6,213 nucleotides of DNA from contig JBEIDK010000174.1 of the NCBI GenBank assembly GCA_040383485.1, positions 1 through 6,213 of the forward strand, read 5' to 3'. The position numbers were made by a program, and so were the translations under genes. Below, in pieces: positions 1-6,213 of the stretch; the first letter of the stretch is position 1, and each line of letters opens with the position of its first letter. The notes below the pieces were generated by a model, which saw only the letters and a program-made list of their open reading frames with translations, ran no database searches and was not told the origin of the DNA. The stretch is from JBEIDK01 sp040383485 (lineage in GTDB: Bacteria > Bacteroidota > Bacteroidia > UBA4408).

Positions 1-307
1 CGCCTAAGGCTGCAAATAACTGTGCATTTGTTGGTGTAGTTCCTTGACATACCGTTAAAGTTCCATTACTTCCGGCATTTGGTTGTGCTTGTTGTGTTAC
101 TGTAACATCTGAAGTACAAGATAAATCAGAAGCAGTCCATCTAAAAACATTTGCTCCAATTGAAAGACCATTAACAGTAGTATTTGGATTTGTATTTGAT
201 ACAAAAGTTCCTGAACCTGAAACAACAGACCAAGAGCCTGTTGCAGGAGATACAGCTGCAAGGGTAGCTGATGTAGTAGCACATAACGATTGATCTGGAC
301 CTGCATT
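1..307 (-). repeat. Tandem Ig-like/PKD-like repeat units within the choice-of-anchor L protein
   Basis: One full unit covers residues 322-397, from NAGPDQSLC through GSWSVVSGSGTF and NVFRWTASD to TCTS/DVTVTQ-like strands. A second unit starts at residue 398 with NAGSNGTLTVCQG and runs off the left edge. The unit period is 76 residues. Each unit opens with an NAG(P/S) motif followed by a Cys (C330, C408), and C385 lies late in the first unit, as in the Ig-like stalk repeats of large flavobacterial surface proteins. More units are likely beyond the window. The repeat pair is related at the protein level rather than being a recent DNA duplication. Confidence 0.7.
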
Positions 308-1270
308 ACATGAAGATTCAGTAGTAAAACTTCCAGCTTCTAAATAAACAACACTATCATAGGCAGCATCTGTTCCTACGTCTGTAACTATTAATTTAAT
401 ATGGTACGTTTGGCCAGGTGTTAAACCTGTTTGTGTAGCAGATAGAATTCTGGTATTGCCATTTAATTGGGTACCATCAATTAATCCTAAATATTCTGGT
501 GTTGGTGTATTCTGAACCCATGCTGCATTTGCAGCTAAACAATTTGCAGCATTTGGAGCACCACCACTTGATCCGACTACACCTGAATTTACAGAGTTAA
601 TAGAAACTTCAGAACCATTTGCTAAACGTGCAATGTTTCTTGCATTATTGGTATAACCAGAACCTCCTGCTATACCGGGGCCACTAATTAAGAAACCAAA
701 TTTATCATTAAAAGACGAGCATTGGTAATTAATAGAGCCATTATTATCACTATATTCTTCTGAACCAAAAATATATCTAAACGAAACTGAATTTTCAACA
801 GGTACAAAATCAAATTCTAAAACAGCCGCATTTCTATAATTTTGCGAACCTGCTAAAACGTCTAAATCATTATTACCTGCAGGACATGTTCCTGTTTCTC
901 TAATCTCACCAGCCGTACAAGAAGTATAACCTGTAGACATTTGCGCTACAGAACCTGGATGAGTTCCAAGCGTTAAAGGAATATCAGCGGTATTACCTGA
1001 AGATAAAACAACTCCACTTGTAAAACCCATTTGTGCCAATGTAGTTGTAGCTGTTGAAAAATAACCTACTTGGTAACGACTTGAATTATTATAAACACCT
1101 CTAAAAACAACATTTGAAATTGTAGTTCCACTTCCTGTTGGTACAAGCACTCCATCAACTAATTGTGTTGGTGTATATCCTGTATTATTAATTGTGATTT
1201 GAGCAAAAGAGCTAAACACACTTAATAAAAATAAAGTAGAGACTAAAATTATTCTGAAATATACTTTCAT
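1..1270 (-). CDS. Secreted choice-of-anchor L domain protein with Ig-like repeats (N-terminal 423 codons; C-terminus off window)
   Basis: The frame is open from an ATG at 1270 to the left edge with no stop. Residues 1-23 form a Sec signal peptide: MKVYFR, a hydrophobic core, then SSFA before Q24. There is no lipobox Cys. Residues about 70-313 match the choice-of-anchor L domain as I know it. Key stretches are GFTSGVVLSSGN (82-93), NDLDVLAG (134-141), AVLEFDFVP (148-156), FRYIFGSEEYSD (164-175), FNDKFGFLISGPG (187-199) and HIKLIVTDVGTDAAYDSVVYLEAG (290-313). From residue 322, Ig-like/PKD-like units follow, restarting at 398. Families with this domain are exported surface proteins whose C-terminal anchor varies; in Flavobacteriia a T9SS type B (gliding-motility-associated) tail is common, but here that part is unseen. 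The ATG is preceded by an A-rich leader without a Shine-Dalgarno site, and the gene starts 12 bases after the upstream gene's stop, suggesting one operon. The role is probably adhesion or matrix; this is inference, and the substrate is unknown. Confidence 0.9.
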   Translation of the reverse strand, partial: MKVYFRIILVSTLFLLSVFSSFAQITINNTGYTPTQLVDGVLVPTGSGTTISNVVFRGVYNNSSRYQVGYFSTATTTLAQMGFTSGVVLSSGNTADIPLTLGTHPGSVAQMSTGYTSCTAGEIRETGTCPAGNNDLDVLAGSQNYRNAAVLEFDFVPVENSVSFRYIFGSEEYSDNNGSINYQCSSFNDKFGFLISGPGIAGGSGYTNNARNIARLANGSEVSINSVNSGVVGSSGGAPNAANCLAANAAWVQNTPTPEYLGLIDGTQLNGNTRILSATQTGLTPGQTYHIKLIVTDVGTDAAYDSVVYLEAGSFTTESSCNAGPDQSLCATTSATLAAVSPATGSWSVVSGSGTFVSNTNPNTTVNGLSIGANVFRWTASDLSCTSDVTVTQQAQPNAGSNGTLTVCQGTTPTNAQLFAALG

Positions 1271-1282
1271 TTTACTATTTTA

Positions 1283-4200
1283 TTAATTTATAATTTTTAT
1301 AGACTTTTTAATCCCGTTTTCACAATAAACATTTAAAATATATACACCGTTTGCAATCGAGATGTTTTTTTGGAATGAATGAGAATTAATACTGGTTTCA
1401 TTTGTAAAAATCATTTTCCCGGTAGTATCAAATAATTCAATTTTAGAAAAATTAATGTTACTTTCTATGTTTAATAATCCGTTTTGTAATAAAGCAATTA
1501 CTGAAACTTCATCAGTGTTGTTATCTTCGGAAGTATTATTCAATTTATAAAGTATCTCAAATCTATCTTGTGAACCATCTTCCGTAAAGAAATAATCTGA
1601 CAATGTTAAATCATGATAAAAACCAAGTTTTTTATCGTGTAAATAAATTTTTTGTTCTGTAAATAAACCTTCCGTTTTATTTAAACTGATAGTTAATACT
1701 GCTGTTGGATTTGTAATTGTATAGCTAACATTAACTTTATCCGAATCAATAAATTCTCCTCTACCTTGAATAATTAATTTATTATTATCTAAAACGGAAT
1801 AAAATTTAATTGTTGAAAGCGAATTAATAGGTCCATCATATGCATCATCAAAATCATAAGATGCTTCTTTAATATAACCAATTAGCAATTCATTAAATTT
1901 ACCATTCGCATCACGCAAACGCAACCAATATCTATCTTTTTCAGATTGATTTTCTCTATAAAATTGATTATTACTTGGCAAATCTTTTGTTCTTTGTGTG
2001 TTTTTAAACAGGACTGTTCCATTCACTTTTGGTCTTACCATAAAACCTTGACCAGATGCAATATATCCATTTGGCAATATTCCATTTGGAGATTGTGTAT
2101 TTGATGTTCCTGGAACACCTACTCCACCTGTTAAGTTAAAAGATGCATAATCAGCTTGTTGATACAAACCGCTACCAGGATAAATAGTATTTGCAGACCA
2201 TAAATATACTGTTCCGTATATTTTGCTAGAATTATCTTTGTAAAAATCTTCAAACTTAATTGCACCAGGATAAGGATTACCTAACAAAGTAAAATTTCTA
2301 AAAGCATGATGTGTAGCATCATAATATTTAACTACAGCTGAATAGTCACCATTATTAGAAGTGCCAGAATAATTTAGAGTAATATTTGTAGGTATTAATC
2401 CCGCATTTGTTTTAACTCTTGTTATAAATCCTGTAGCAATTGTTGGTTCACTAAGTAATCTTCTCCAACCTTCGTAACTAAAATTAATACCATTAACACA
2501 AAAATCTGGATCCCAATAATATTTAAGATCAAATTTAGTATTATAATTAGACAATATATTGTTGCTTACTGGCTTACTCCAATATATATAATCCCATCTT
2601 ATTTTATCGCCCGTATTTTTTGTAAAATTAATATTAGGCGTAACAATTGTTTCACCATTTAAATCTAAAGGATGATTAACTTGAACTAAATTAGCCTTAG
2701 ATTTTACATTAATTGTTCCATTATTAAAAATTGAATTTACTACATAAACATAAGTACCATCAGTTCCATCAACTATATCTAAAGTAACTCCAGATTTAAC
2801 AGTCATCTGACATGCATTTATATTACCATGTGTGAGTGTGTTGTAATCCGCGTTTAAAATAGCATGATGAAAAACGGTTGGTGTTCCTTTTGACCAAGCA
2901 GTTCCGTTCCAAATGGTTGGAGTTACACAAGCTATAGTTGCAGTGGCTGTTCCACAAACTCCATCAAAACGATCAATACATGTTGTAAGTGGTAATGAAG
3001 TTGGAAGACTTGATGATGTTTCTGTATAAGCTCCAGACATTTCAGGTTTATCTATTGAAACACCATTCGGAGTTGCAACAATATCTCCGTTAGCACTTGT
3101 TCCTGAAGGTGTTGATAATCCTTCAAATTTAATTGATCCAGCAGGAAAATCTGCATTATGAATATTAACTTGAGTTCCTGAATGAACAGTAAAAAAAGTA
3201 TTATTCTTAAAAGTTACATTAAATGTGGGTGAAAAACTTGCGTCAAAACAAATATCTTCCCCTTTATCTGCACAAGTATTTGTAGTAAATGAACAAGAAG
3301 TAACATTAATCGTACTCGATACACTACTTGTATTCTTTACACATATAGCTCCACCATCAGCATCTGCATTATTAGCTTGATTACTAGTAAAACTACAATT
3401 ATTAACATTTACCGTAGTTGCAGCGCCTGGTTGAATATAAATTGCACCTCCACCATCAATATTTGAATTGCCTGCTGCTATATTTCCATTAAAACATGAA
3501 TTATTTATATTTAATGTTCCTGCAACCACACAAATAGCACCACCTGCTTGTGAAGAATTGTCATCAAAAGTACATTTGTTAATTGTTACATTAGCCGTAG
3601 CGCCTTCCACTCTTAATCCTCCTCCATTAAAAGAAGATACAACATTGTTATTAATACTACAATTATCAAACACAACCGTAGAACCAACAATTTTATAACC
3701 TCCTCCATAATTAGCAGACAATATGCGATTACAAGGACTTCCTGAATTTTTAAACGTCACACTAGTAGTAGCACCAGAAACCAAAACAGCACCTTGACCA
3801 GCACTACCAATATTAGCATATATAAGAACTCTATTAAACTCAATTCCAGTTCCTGATGTAACAGAAAAAGCAATTCCATCATTTGCCAAATTATAATTTG
3901 TGATAGTTATTTTTGAAATTTTGACATTGTTAGCAGAAATTGTACCCCAACTATTTGTTCCCGATGAACGTTTAAAAACGGTCAACTCTTCACCTAAACC
4001 AATAATTTCTACTGATTTGTTAATATTTAGACCTACTTCATTATATTCTCCATAATCAACAAATATTCTGTCCCCATTTGAAGCCGCACTTAAAGCCGCT
4101 GCTAAAGTAGCTTTAGGCAATCCAGCTGTCAAACCGCTATTTGCATTATTACCAGCTGCAGTTGTGTATACATCATCTGCTGTAAGAGCATTATTAACAA

Positions 4201-4285
4201 AATAATCGGTAGCATAAACATTTGCACCTAAAGTGAAAATGAAAAGAAATAAACTTGACTTTAGAGAGAGTAATTTTATTTTCAT
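1283..4285 (-). CDS. Secreted right-handed beta-helix protein with C-terminal T9SS sorting domain, 1000 aa
   Basis: Residues 1-25 are a Sec signal peptide (hydrophobic core SLFLFIFTLG, likely cleavage after NVYA); no lipobox. Residues about 57-390 form a right-handed parallel beta-helix. It opens with a NosD/pectin-lyase-like start (KATLAAALSAASNGDRIFVD, 58-77) and contains GGA[IL] and FxxN repeats from 194 to 345. A linker leads to IWNGTAWSKGTPT (458-470), then a long beta-rich module with YWSKP (568-572), LLGNPYPGAI (667-676), YIASGQGFMV (741-750), LLIGYI (800-805), KLIIQGRGEF (836-845) and DRFEILYK (907-914). This order recurs in flavobacterial T9SS cargo. Residues about 923-1000 are the sorting domain. 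I see no catalytic residues supporting a lyase call, so an adhesin or structural surface role is more likely, by inference. The ATG at 4285 fits the signal peptide and lacks a Shine-Dalgarno site. The next gene follows after 12 bases with no terminator. Confidence 0.93.
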   Translation of the reverse strand: MKIKLLSLKSSLFLFIFTLGANVYATDYFVNNALTADDVYTTAAGNNANSGLTAGLPKATLAAALSAASNGDRIFVDYGEYNEVGLNINKSVEIIGLGEELTVFKRSSGTNSWGTISANNVKISKITITNYNLANDGIAFSVTSGTGIEFNRVLIYANIGSAGQGAVLVSGATTSVTFKNSGSPCNRILSANYGGGYKIVGSTVVFDNCSINNNVVSSFNGGGLRVEGATANVTINKCTFDDNSSQAGGAICVVAGTLNINNSCFNGNIAAGNSNIDGGGAIYIQPGAATTVNVNNCSFTSNQANNADADGGAICVKNTSSVSSTINVTSCSFTTNTCADKGEDICFDASFSPTFNVTFKNNTFFTVHSGTQVNIHNADFPAGSIKFEGLSTPSGTSANGDIVATPNGVSIDKPEMSGAYTETSSSLPTSLPLTTCIDRFDGVCGTATATIACVTPTIWNGTAWSKGTPTVFHHAILNADYNTLTHGNINACQMTVKSGVTLDIVDGTDGTYVYVVNSIFNNGTINVKSKANLVQVNHPLDLNGETIVTPNINFTKNTGDKIRWDYIYWSKPVSNNILSNYNTKFDLKYYWDPDFCVNGINFSYEGWRRLLSEPTIATGFITRVKTNAGLIPTNITLNYSGTSNNGDYSAVVKYYDATHHAFRNFTLLGNPYPGAIKFEDFYKDNSSKIYGTVYLWSANTIYPGSGLYQQADYASFNLTGGVGVPGTSNTQSPNGILPNGYIASGQGFMVRPKVNGTVLFKNTQRTKDLPSNNQFYRENQSEKDRYWLRLRDANGKFNELLIGYIKEASYDFDDAYDGPINSLSTIKFYSVLDNNKLIIQGRGEFIDSDKVNVSYTITNPTAVLTISLNKTEGLFTEQKIYLHDKKLGFYHDLTLSDYFFTEDGSQDRFEILYKLNNTSEDNNTDEVSVIALLQNGLLNIESNINFSKIELFDTTGKMIFTNETSINSHSFQKNISIANGVYILNVYCENGIKKSIKIIN
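1286..1519 (-). other. T9SS C-terminal sorting domain (type A-like) of the beta-helix protein
   Basis: Residues about 923-1000 have the classic Por-secretion tail pattern. A short strand VSVIALLQNGLLNIES (927-942) is followed by FSKIELFDTTGKMIF (946-960), then ISIANGVYILNVYCENG (975-991) and a basic end KKSIKIIN. The LFDTTGK and NGVYILNV motifs are characteristic of type A domains, which direct Sec-exported proteins across the outer membrane through T9SS and are then usually cleaved, leaving the protein attached or released. Type C is the alternative, because the preceding module is often paired with type C tails in Flavobacterium. Confidence 0.85.
3251..3706 (-). repeat. GGA[IL]/FxxN beta-helix repeats resembling polymorphic outer-membrane protein repeats
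   Basis: Five GG-type motifs occur at residues 194 (GGGYKI), 221 (GGGLRV), 248 (GGAICV), 279 (GGAIYI) and 311 (GGAICV), with a degenerate sixth near 342 (GEDICF). The spacings are 27, 27, 31 and 32 residues. Alternating with them are C-containing turns CSINNN (209), CTFDDN (238), CFNGN (264), CSFTSN (297) and CSFTTN (331). The paired GGA[ILV] and FxxN pattern is the hallmark of Pmp-type repeats described in chlamydial polymorphic membrane proteins and found in other beta-helix surface proteins. Each unit probably makes one or more helix coils with stacked Asn and Cys positions. Confidence 0.8.
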
Positions 4286-4298
4286 GTAAAATGATGAT

Positions 4299-4308
4299 TA
4301 GTTAACTA
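4299..4308. promoter_or_regulatory. 10-base perfect palindrome in the divergent control region, possible operator
   Basis: TAGTTAACTA is its own reverse complement. It lies just downstream of the predicted start point for the minus-strand operon, within its leader of roughly 30 bases, a place where a repressor could act. The AT-rich background makes short palindromes common by chance, so function is unproven. Confidence 0.3.
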
Positions 4309-4319
4309 TTTATTAAACT

Positions 4320-4327
4320 CAAAAGTA
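4320..4327 (-). promoter_or_regulatory. Predicted Bacteroidota -7 promoter element for the minus-strand operon
   Basis: On the minus strand the bases read TACTTTTG, a full match to the Bacteroidota sigma-ABfr -7 consensus TAnnTTTG. Transcription would start near 4314-4316, giving a leader of about 30 bases before the ATG at 4285. No clean -33 TTG/TTTG lies at the usual spacing: a TTTA sits 16 bases upstream, and a TTG sits only 12 bases upstream. An A9 tract (4331-4339) occupies the spacer. Confidence 0.5.
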
Positions 4328-4362
4328 AATAAAAAAAAACAATTAAATATAAAAAAAATAAC

Positions 4363-4370
4363 TATTTTTG
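4363..4370 (+). promoter_or_regulatory. Predicted Bacteroidota -7 promoter element for the helical-repeat gene
   Basis: The plus strand reads TATTTTTG, a full match to TAnnTTTG. The start point would lie near 4375, giving a leader of about 15 bases before the ATG at 4390. The expected -33 position (about 4338-4344) has no TTG, so the promoter is either weak, helped by the flanking A-tracts, or activator-dependent. The match alone could also arise by chance in such AT-rich DNA. Confidence 0.45.
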
Positions 4371-4389
4371 GACTTTAGAACTCATTATT

Positions 4390-5868
4390 ATGATCATAGA
4401 AGAAAGCAAAAAGCTCATAGATGCAATGTCTATGAATGAAAAAAGATACTTTAAAATATTTATCAATAAAAATATTTTTGGAAGTCAGAATAAATACCTC
4501 CTCCTTTTTAATATCATCAATAGTAACGATATAATTAGTGAAGATGTATTAAAAAAAACTGTAAAAGAACAAGATTATTCTGATAAAAATATATCTTATG
4601 ATATTAATTACTTAAACAAAATCATACTTAGATCTTTAAATGAATTTCATCACGATAAAACTATTAGTTTAAAACTTCAAAACCATATAAAATCTGTTGA
4701 GATTTTATTTTATAAAGGTTTGTATGACGAATGTTTAAAAATAATACGAAAAGCAAAAAAACTAAGTCAAAAAAACGAAAATGAAATCTTAATGCTTGAA
4801 CTCCTTAATTGGGAAAAGAAATGCATGGGATATTCAAAAGGTTTTTACGGAGCTATGTCGGTAAATGAAAAAATTGATTCTTATTTTAATTACATAAAAG
4901 AAAACAGAGAAATAACGGATTTGTATTATCATAGTTATTTTTTAAAAAATAATGTAGGGAAAATACCCAATGAAAAAATTATTCAAGATTTCGAATCAAT
5001 TATTGAAAATCCAATATTTAAAAGAGATGGGTTTGAACTTCACTCAGTGCAATCTCGAATATTCTATTTTTTAACTATTGCAAATTATTACAATGTTTTA
5101 CAACAAAAGGAAAACGAAACCATTAACTTAGAAAACACTATTGAAGTTTTTGATTTTAATCCATATTATAAAGAAGAAAATCCTTTGGATTATATTTCAG
5201 TTTACACTAGAATAATTGATATTTACAAGAAAAGTGATGATATTACATTTCATAATAAAATTGATGCATTACGAAGTTTTGAAAATATACTAGACTTTCA
5301 AAAGAATGTTGCCAAAGAACGTATATTTTTCCATACTCACCATTCTGAGCTTGAATTCTTAATTTTTAATAACAATTTTGAAGAAGCTACTAAAATTATG
5401 CAATTGGTTATTAAAACATTAAAAGAAAACAAGTATAATATTGAACCTTATTATTTTATTGGTCTTTATTATCAATTTGCTTGTATTCAATTAATTAATA
5501 ATAATTTATCACAAAGTTTAAAATATGTCAATTTAATTTTAAATGAATTCAAATTAGATGAACGACCAAAATCATTTATTAAAACTGAGATTTTAAATAT
5601 GATTATTCATTATGAATTAAAAAATTACAAATTAGTACTTCACAACTATAACGCATTTAATAAAAAGTATAAAAAAGTTTTTAAACTAAATTATATTGAG
5701 AAAAACATAATTCAATTAATTGTACAAATCTCAGAAAATCCCTATTCAAAAAACGAAACTATAGAATTTAAAAACACCTATAAGAAAATTATAAAACGAG
5801 AAATTGTGGAAGACAATATTTCAAATAAAATTTACATGAAATACTTACTTTCGAAAAACAATACCTAG
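4390..5868 (+). CDS. Uncharacterised helical-repeat (TPR-like) protein, 492 aa, probably cytoplasmic
   Basis: I recognise the general type, a Bacteroidota hypothetical protein beginning with a conserved MNEKRYFKIF segment (15-24), but no named function. There is no signal peptide or membrane segment, and the protein is rich in Lys, Asn, Ile, Tyr and Phe. Residues 1-90 are helical and end in a YDINYLNKIILRSLNEF segment (70-86); a winged-helix-like fold is conceivable but not shown. Later helix pairs resemble degenerate TPRs: about 101-128 (LFYKGLYDECLKIIRKAKKL), 324-347 (FNNNFEEATKIMQLVIKTL), 355-387 (YFIGLYYQFACIQLINNNLS, then LKYVNLILNEF) and 398-427. These suggest a protein-binding solenoid. 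The ATG at 4390 is the first in frame and starts the conserved N-terminal block; there is no Shine-Dalgarno site. The gene is divergent from the two surface-protein genes and convergent with aroC. It appears more AT-rich than its neighbours. A role in regulating or assisting the surface proteins is speculation. Confidence 0.85.
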   Translation: MIIEESKKLIDAMSMNEKRYFKIFINKNIFGSQNKYLLLFNIINSNDIISEDVLKKTVKEQDYSDKNISYDINYLNKIILRSLNEFHHDKTISLKLQNHIKSVEILFYKGLYDECLKIIRKAKKLSQKNENEILMLELLNWEKKCMGYSKGFYGAMSVNEKIDSYFNYIKENREITDLYYHSYFLKNNVGKIPNEKIIQDFESIIENPIFKRDGFELHSVQSRIFYFLTIANYYNVLQQKENETINLENTIEVFDFNPYYKEENPLDYISVYTRIIDIYKKSDDITFHNKIDALRSFENILDFQKNVAKERIFFHTHHSELEFLIFNNNFEEATKIMQLVIKTLKENKYNIEPYYFIGLYYQFACIQLINNNLSQSLKYVNLILNEFKLDERPKSFIKTEILNMIIHYELKNYKLVLHNYNAFNKKYKKVFKLNYIEKNIIQLIVQISENPYSKNETIEFKNTYKKIIKREIVEDNISNKIYMKYLLSKNNT

Positions 5869-5911
5869 TTAATAAAAAATAGATTTCACACTTAAATTAA
5901 ACTTTTTTCGC

Positions 5912-5933
5912 AAACACTATTGGAAATAGTTTT
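5912..5933. terminator. Weak bidirectional hairpin between convergent genes
   Basis: A 6-base-pair stem ACTATT/AATAGT (5916-5921 with 5925-5930) closes a three-base loop GGA. It extends by three A-T pairs if C5915 is bulged. A short T-run follows on the plus strand (5931-5933), and a T-run lies on the minus side at 5912-5914. It lies 43 bases past the helical-repeat stop and 34 bases past the aroC stop, where a shared terminator is expected. The stem is AT-rich and weak, so confidence is limited. Confidence 0.4.
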
Positions 5934-5967
5934 ACATATTTCAGTGCATACCTTAACACTTTTAGTA

Positions 5968-6213
5968 TTATTGATCTCTTTGGTTAACTTTATTTAGTAA
6001 AAAATAATCCGCAATTACTAAAGCAGCCATTGCTTCTACAATAGGAACAGCTCTAGGAACAACGCAAGGGTCATGACGACCTTTGCCTTGTTGTTCTATA
6101 ATTTCTCCACTATTATTGAGTACTTCTTGTTTTTGTATTAATGTAGCTACAGGTTTAAAAGCAACTCTAAAATAAATATCCATTCCGTTAGAAATACCGC
6201 CTTGAATACCACC
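5968..6213 (-). CDS. aroC: Chorismate synthase, C-terminal 81 residues (N-terminus off window)
   Basis: Chorismate synthase is the last step of the shikimate pathway, converting 5-enolpyruvylshikimate-3-phosphate to chorismate with reduced FMN, in the cytoplasm. The visible part begins GGIQGGISNG, continues MDIYFRVAFKPVATL, and carries the signature GRHDPCVVPRAVPIVEAMAA, which is diagnostic of the enzyme's C-terminal region. The end ADYFLLNKVNQRDQ is a normal short tail, and the stop is the TAA at 5970-5968. The frame is open through the right edge, so the Met at 6183 is internal and not the start. The family is about 350 residues long, so roughly three quarters lies beyond the window. There is no sign of decay. 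The gene converges on the helical-repeat gene with a 99-base gap and appears functionally unrelated to the surface proteins. Confidence 0.97.
   Translation of the reverse strand, partial: GGIQGGISNGMDIYFRVAFKPVATLIQKQEVLNNSGEIIEQQGKGRHDPCVVPRAVPIVEAMAALVIADYFLLNKVNQRDQ

Noticed and set aside
97..306. 69-codon minus-strand open frame rich in Leu and Gln
   Set aside because: It lies inside the choice-of-anchor L gene in another frame. The overlapping frame gives a coherent domain and repeat sequence, while this one is low-complexity.
3468..3698. 76-codon plus-strand open frame
   Set aside because: It is antisense to the GGA[IL]/FxxN repeats of the beta-helix gene and shows no recognisable protein pattern of its own.
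3116..4117. Polysaccharide lyase or pectate lyase activity for the beta-helix
   Set aside because: The fold is shared by many non-enzymes, and I could not identify a convincing catalytic or calcium-binding residue set. The Pmp-like repeats fit an adhesin or structural role better.
1283..4285. Lipoprotein export for the beta-helix protein or its neighbour
   Set aside because: Neither signal peptide has a Cys after the cleavage region; they end NVYA-T and SSFA-Q, which fits signal peptidase I.
5968..6183. A separate 71-residue protein starting at the Met at 6183
   Set aside because: The same frame continues upstream to the window edge as GGIQGGISNG, a conserved chorismate synthase stretch, so this Met is internal.
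1..6213. RNA genes, CRISPR array, insertion sequence or prophage
   Set aside because: No tRNA-like cloverleaf, regularly spaced DNA repeats, transposase or terminal inverted repeats were seen on either strand, and coding regions fill nearly all of the window.

Overview
The window looks like a piece of a Flavobacteriaceae (phylum Bacteroidota) chromosome. It is strongly AT-rich, the genes lack Shine-Dalgarno sites, and the divergent intergenic region has two TAnnTTTG promoter elements of the Bacteroidota type. One protein ends in a type IX secretion system (T9SS) sorting domain and another starts with a choice-of-anchor L domain. Both families are typical of gliding, surface-active flavobacteria. 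Genus assignment is not possible from this window.

Layout, left to right. (1) Bases 1-1270, minus strand: the first 423 codons of a secreted choice-of-anchor L protein with Ig-like/PKD-like repeats; its C-terminus lies beyond the left edge. (2) Bases 1283-4285, minus strand: a complete 1000-residue secreted protein. It has a signal peptide, a right-handed beta-helix with GGA[IL]/FxxN repeats, a long module familiar from flavobacterial T9SS cargo, and a C-terminal sorting domain. Its stop lies 12 bases before the start of gene 1, so the two are probably co-transcribed from a promoter near base 4320. (3) Bases 4286-4389: a 104-base divergent control region with one -7 element facing each way, two A-tracts, a 10-base palindrome and a 9-base direct repeat. 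(4) Bases 4390-5868, plus strand: a complete 492-residue, Lys/Asn/Ile-rich, all-helical protein without a signal peptide, probably a cytoplasmic TPR-like solenoid of unknown function. (5) Bases 5869-5967: a convergent intergenic gap with a weak bidirectional hairpin. (6) Bases 5968-6213, minus strand: the last 81 codons of chorismate synthase (aroC), a housekeeping gene.

The two minus-strand proteins are probably exported by Sec and then T9SS and act at the cell surface or outside the cell, possibly as adhesin or matrix proteins; no catalytic site is recognisable in either. The divergent solenoid protein shares their control region, but a regulatory link is only a hypothesis. aroC appears unrelated. 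There is no RNA gene, insertion sequence, CRISPR array or phage gene, and no gene-free stretch longer than 104 bases.
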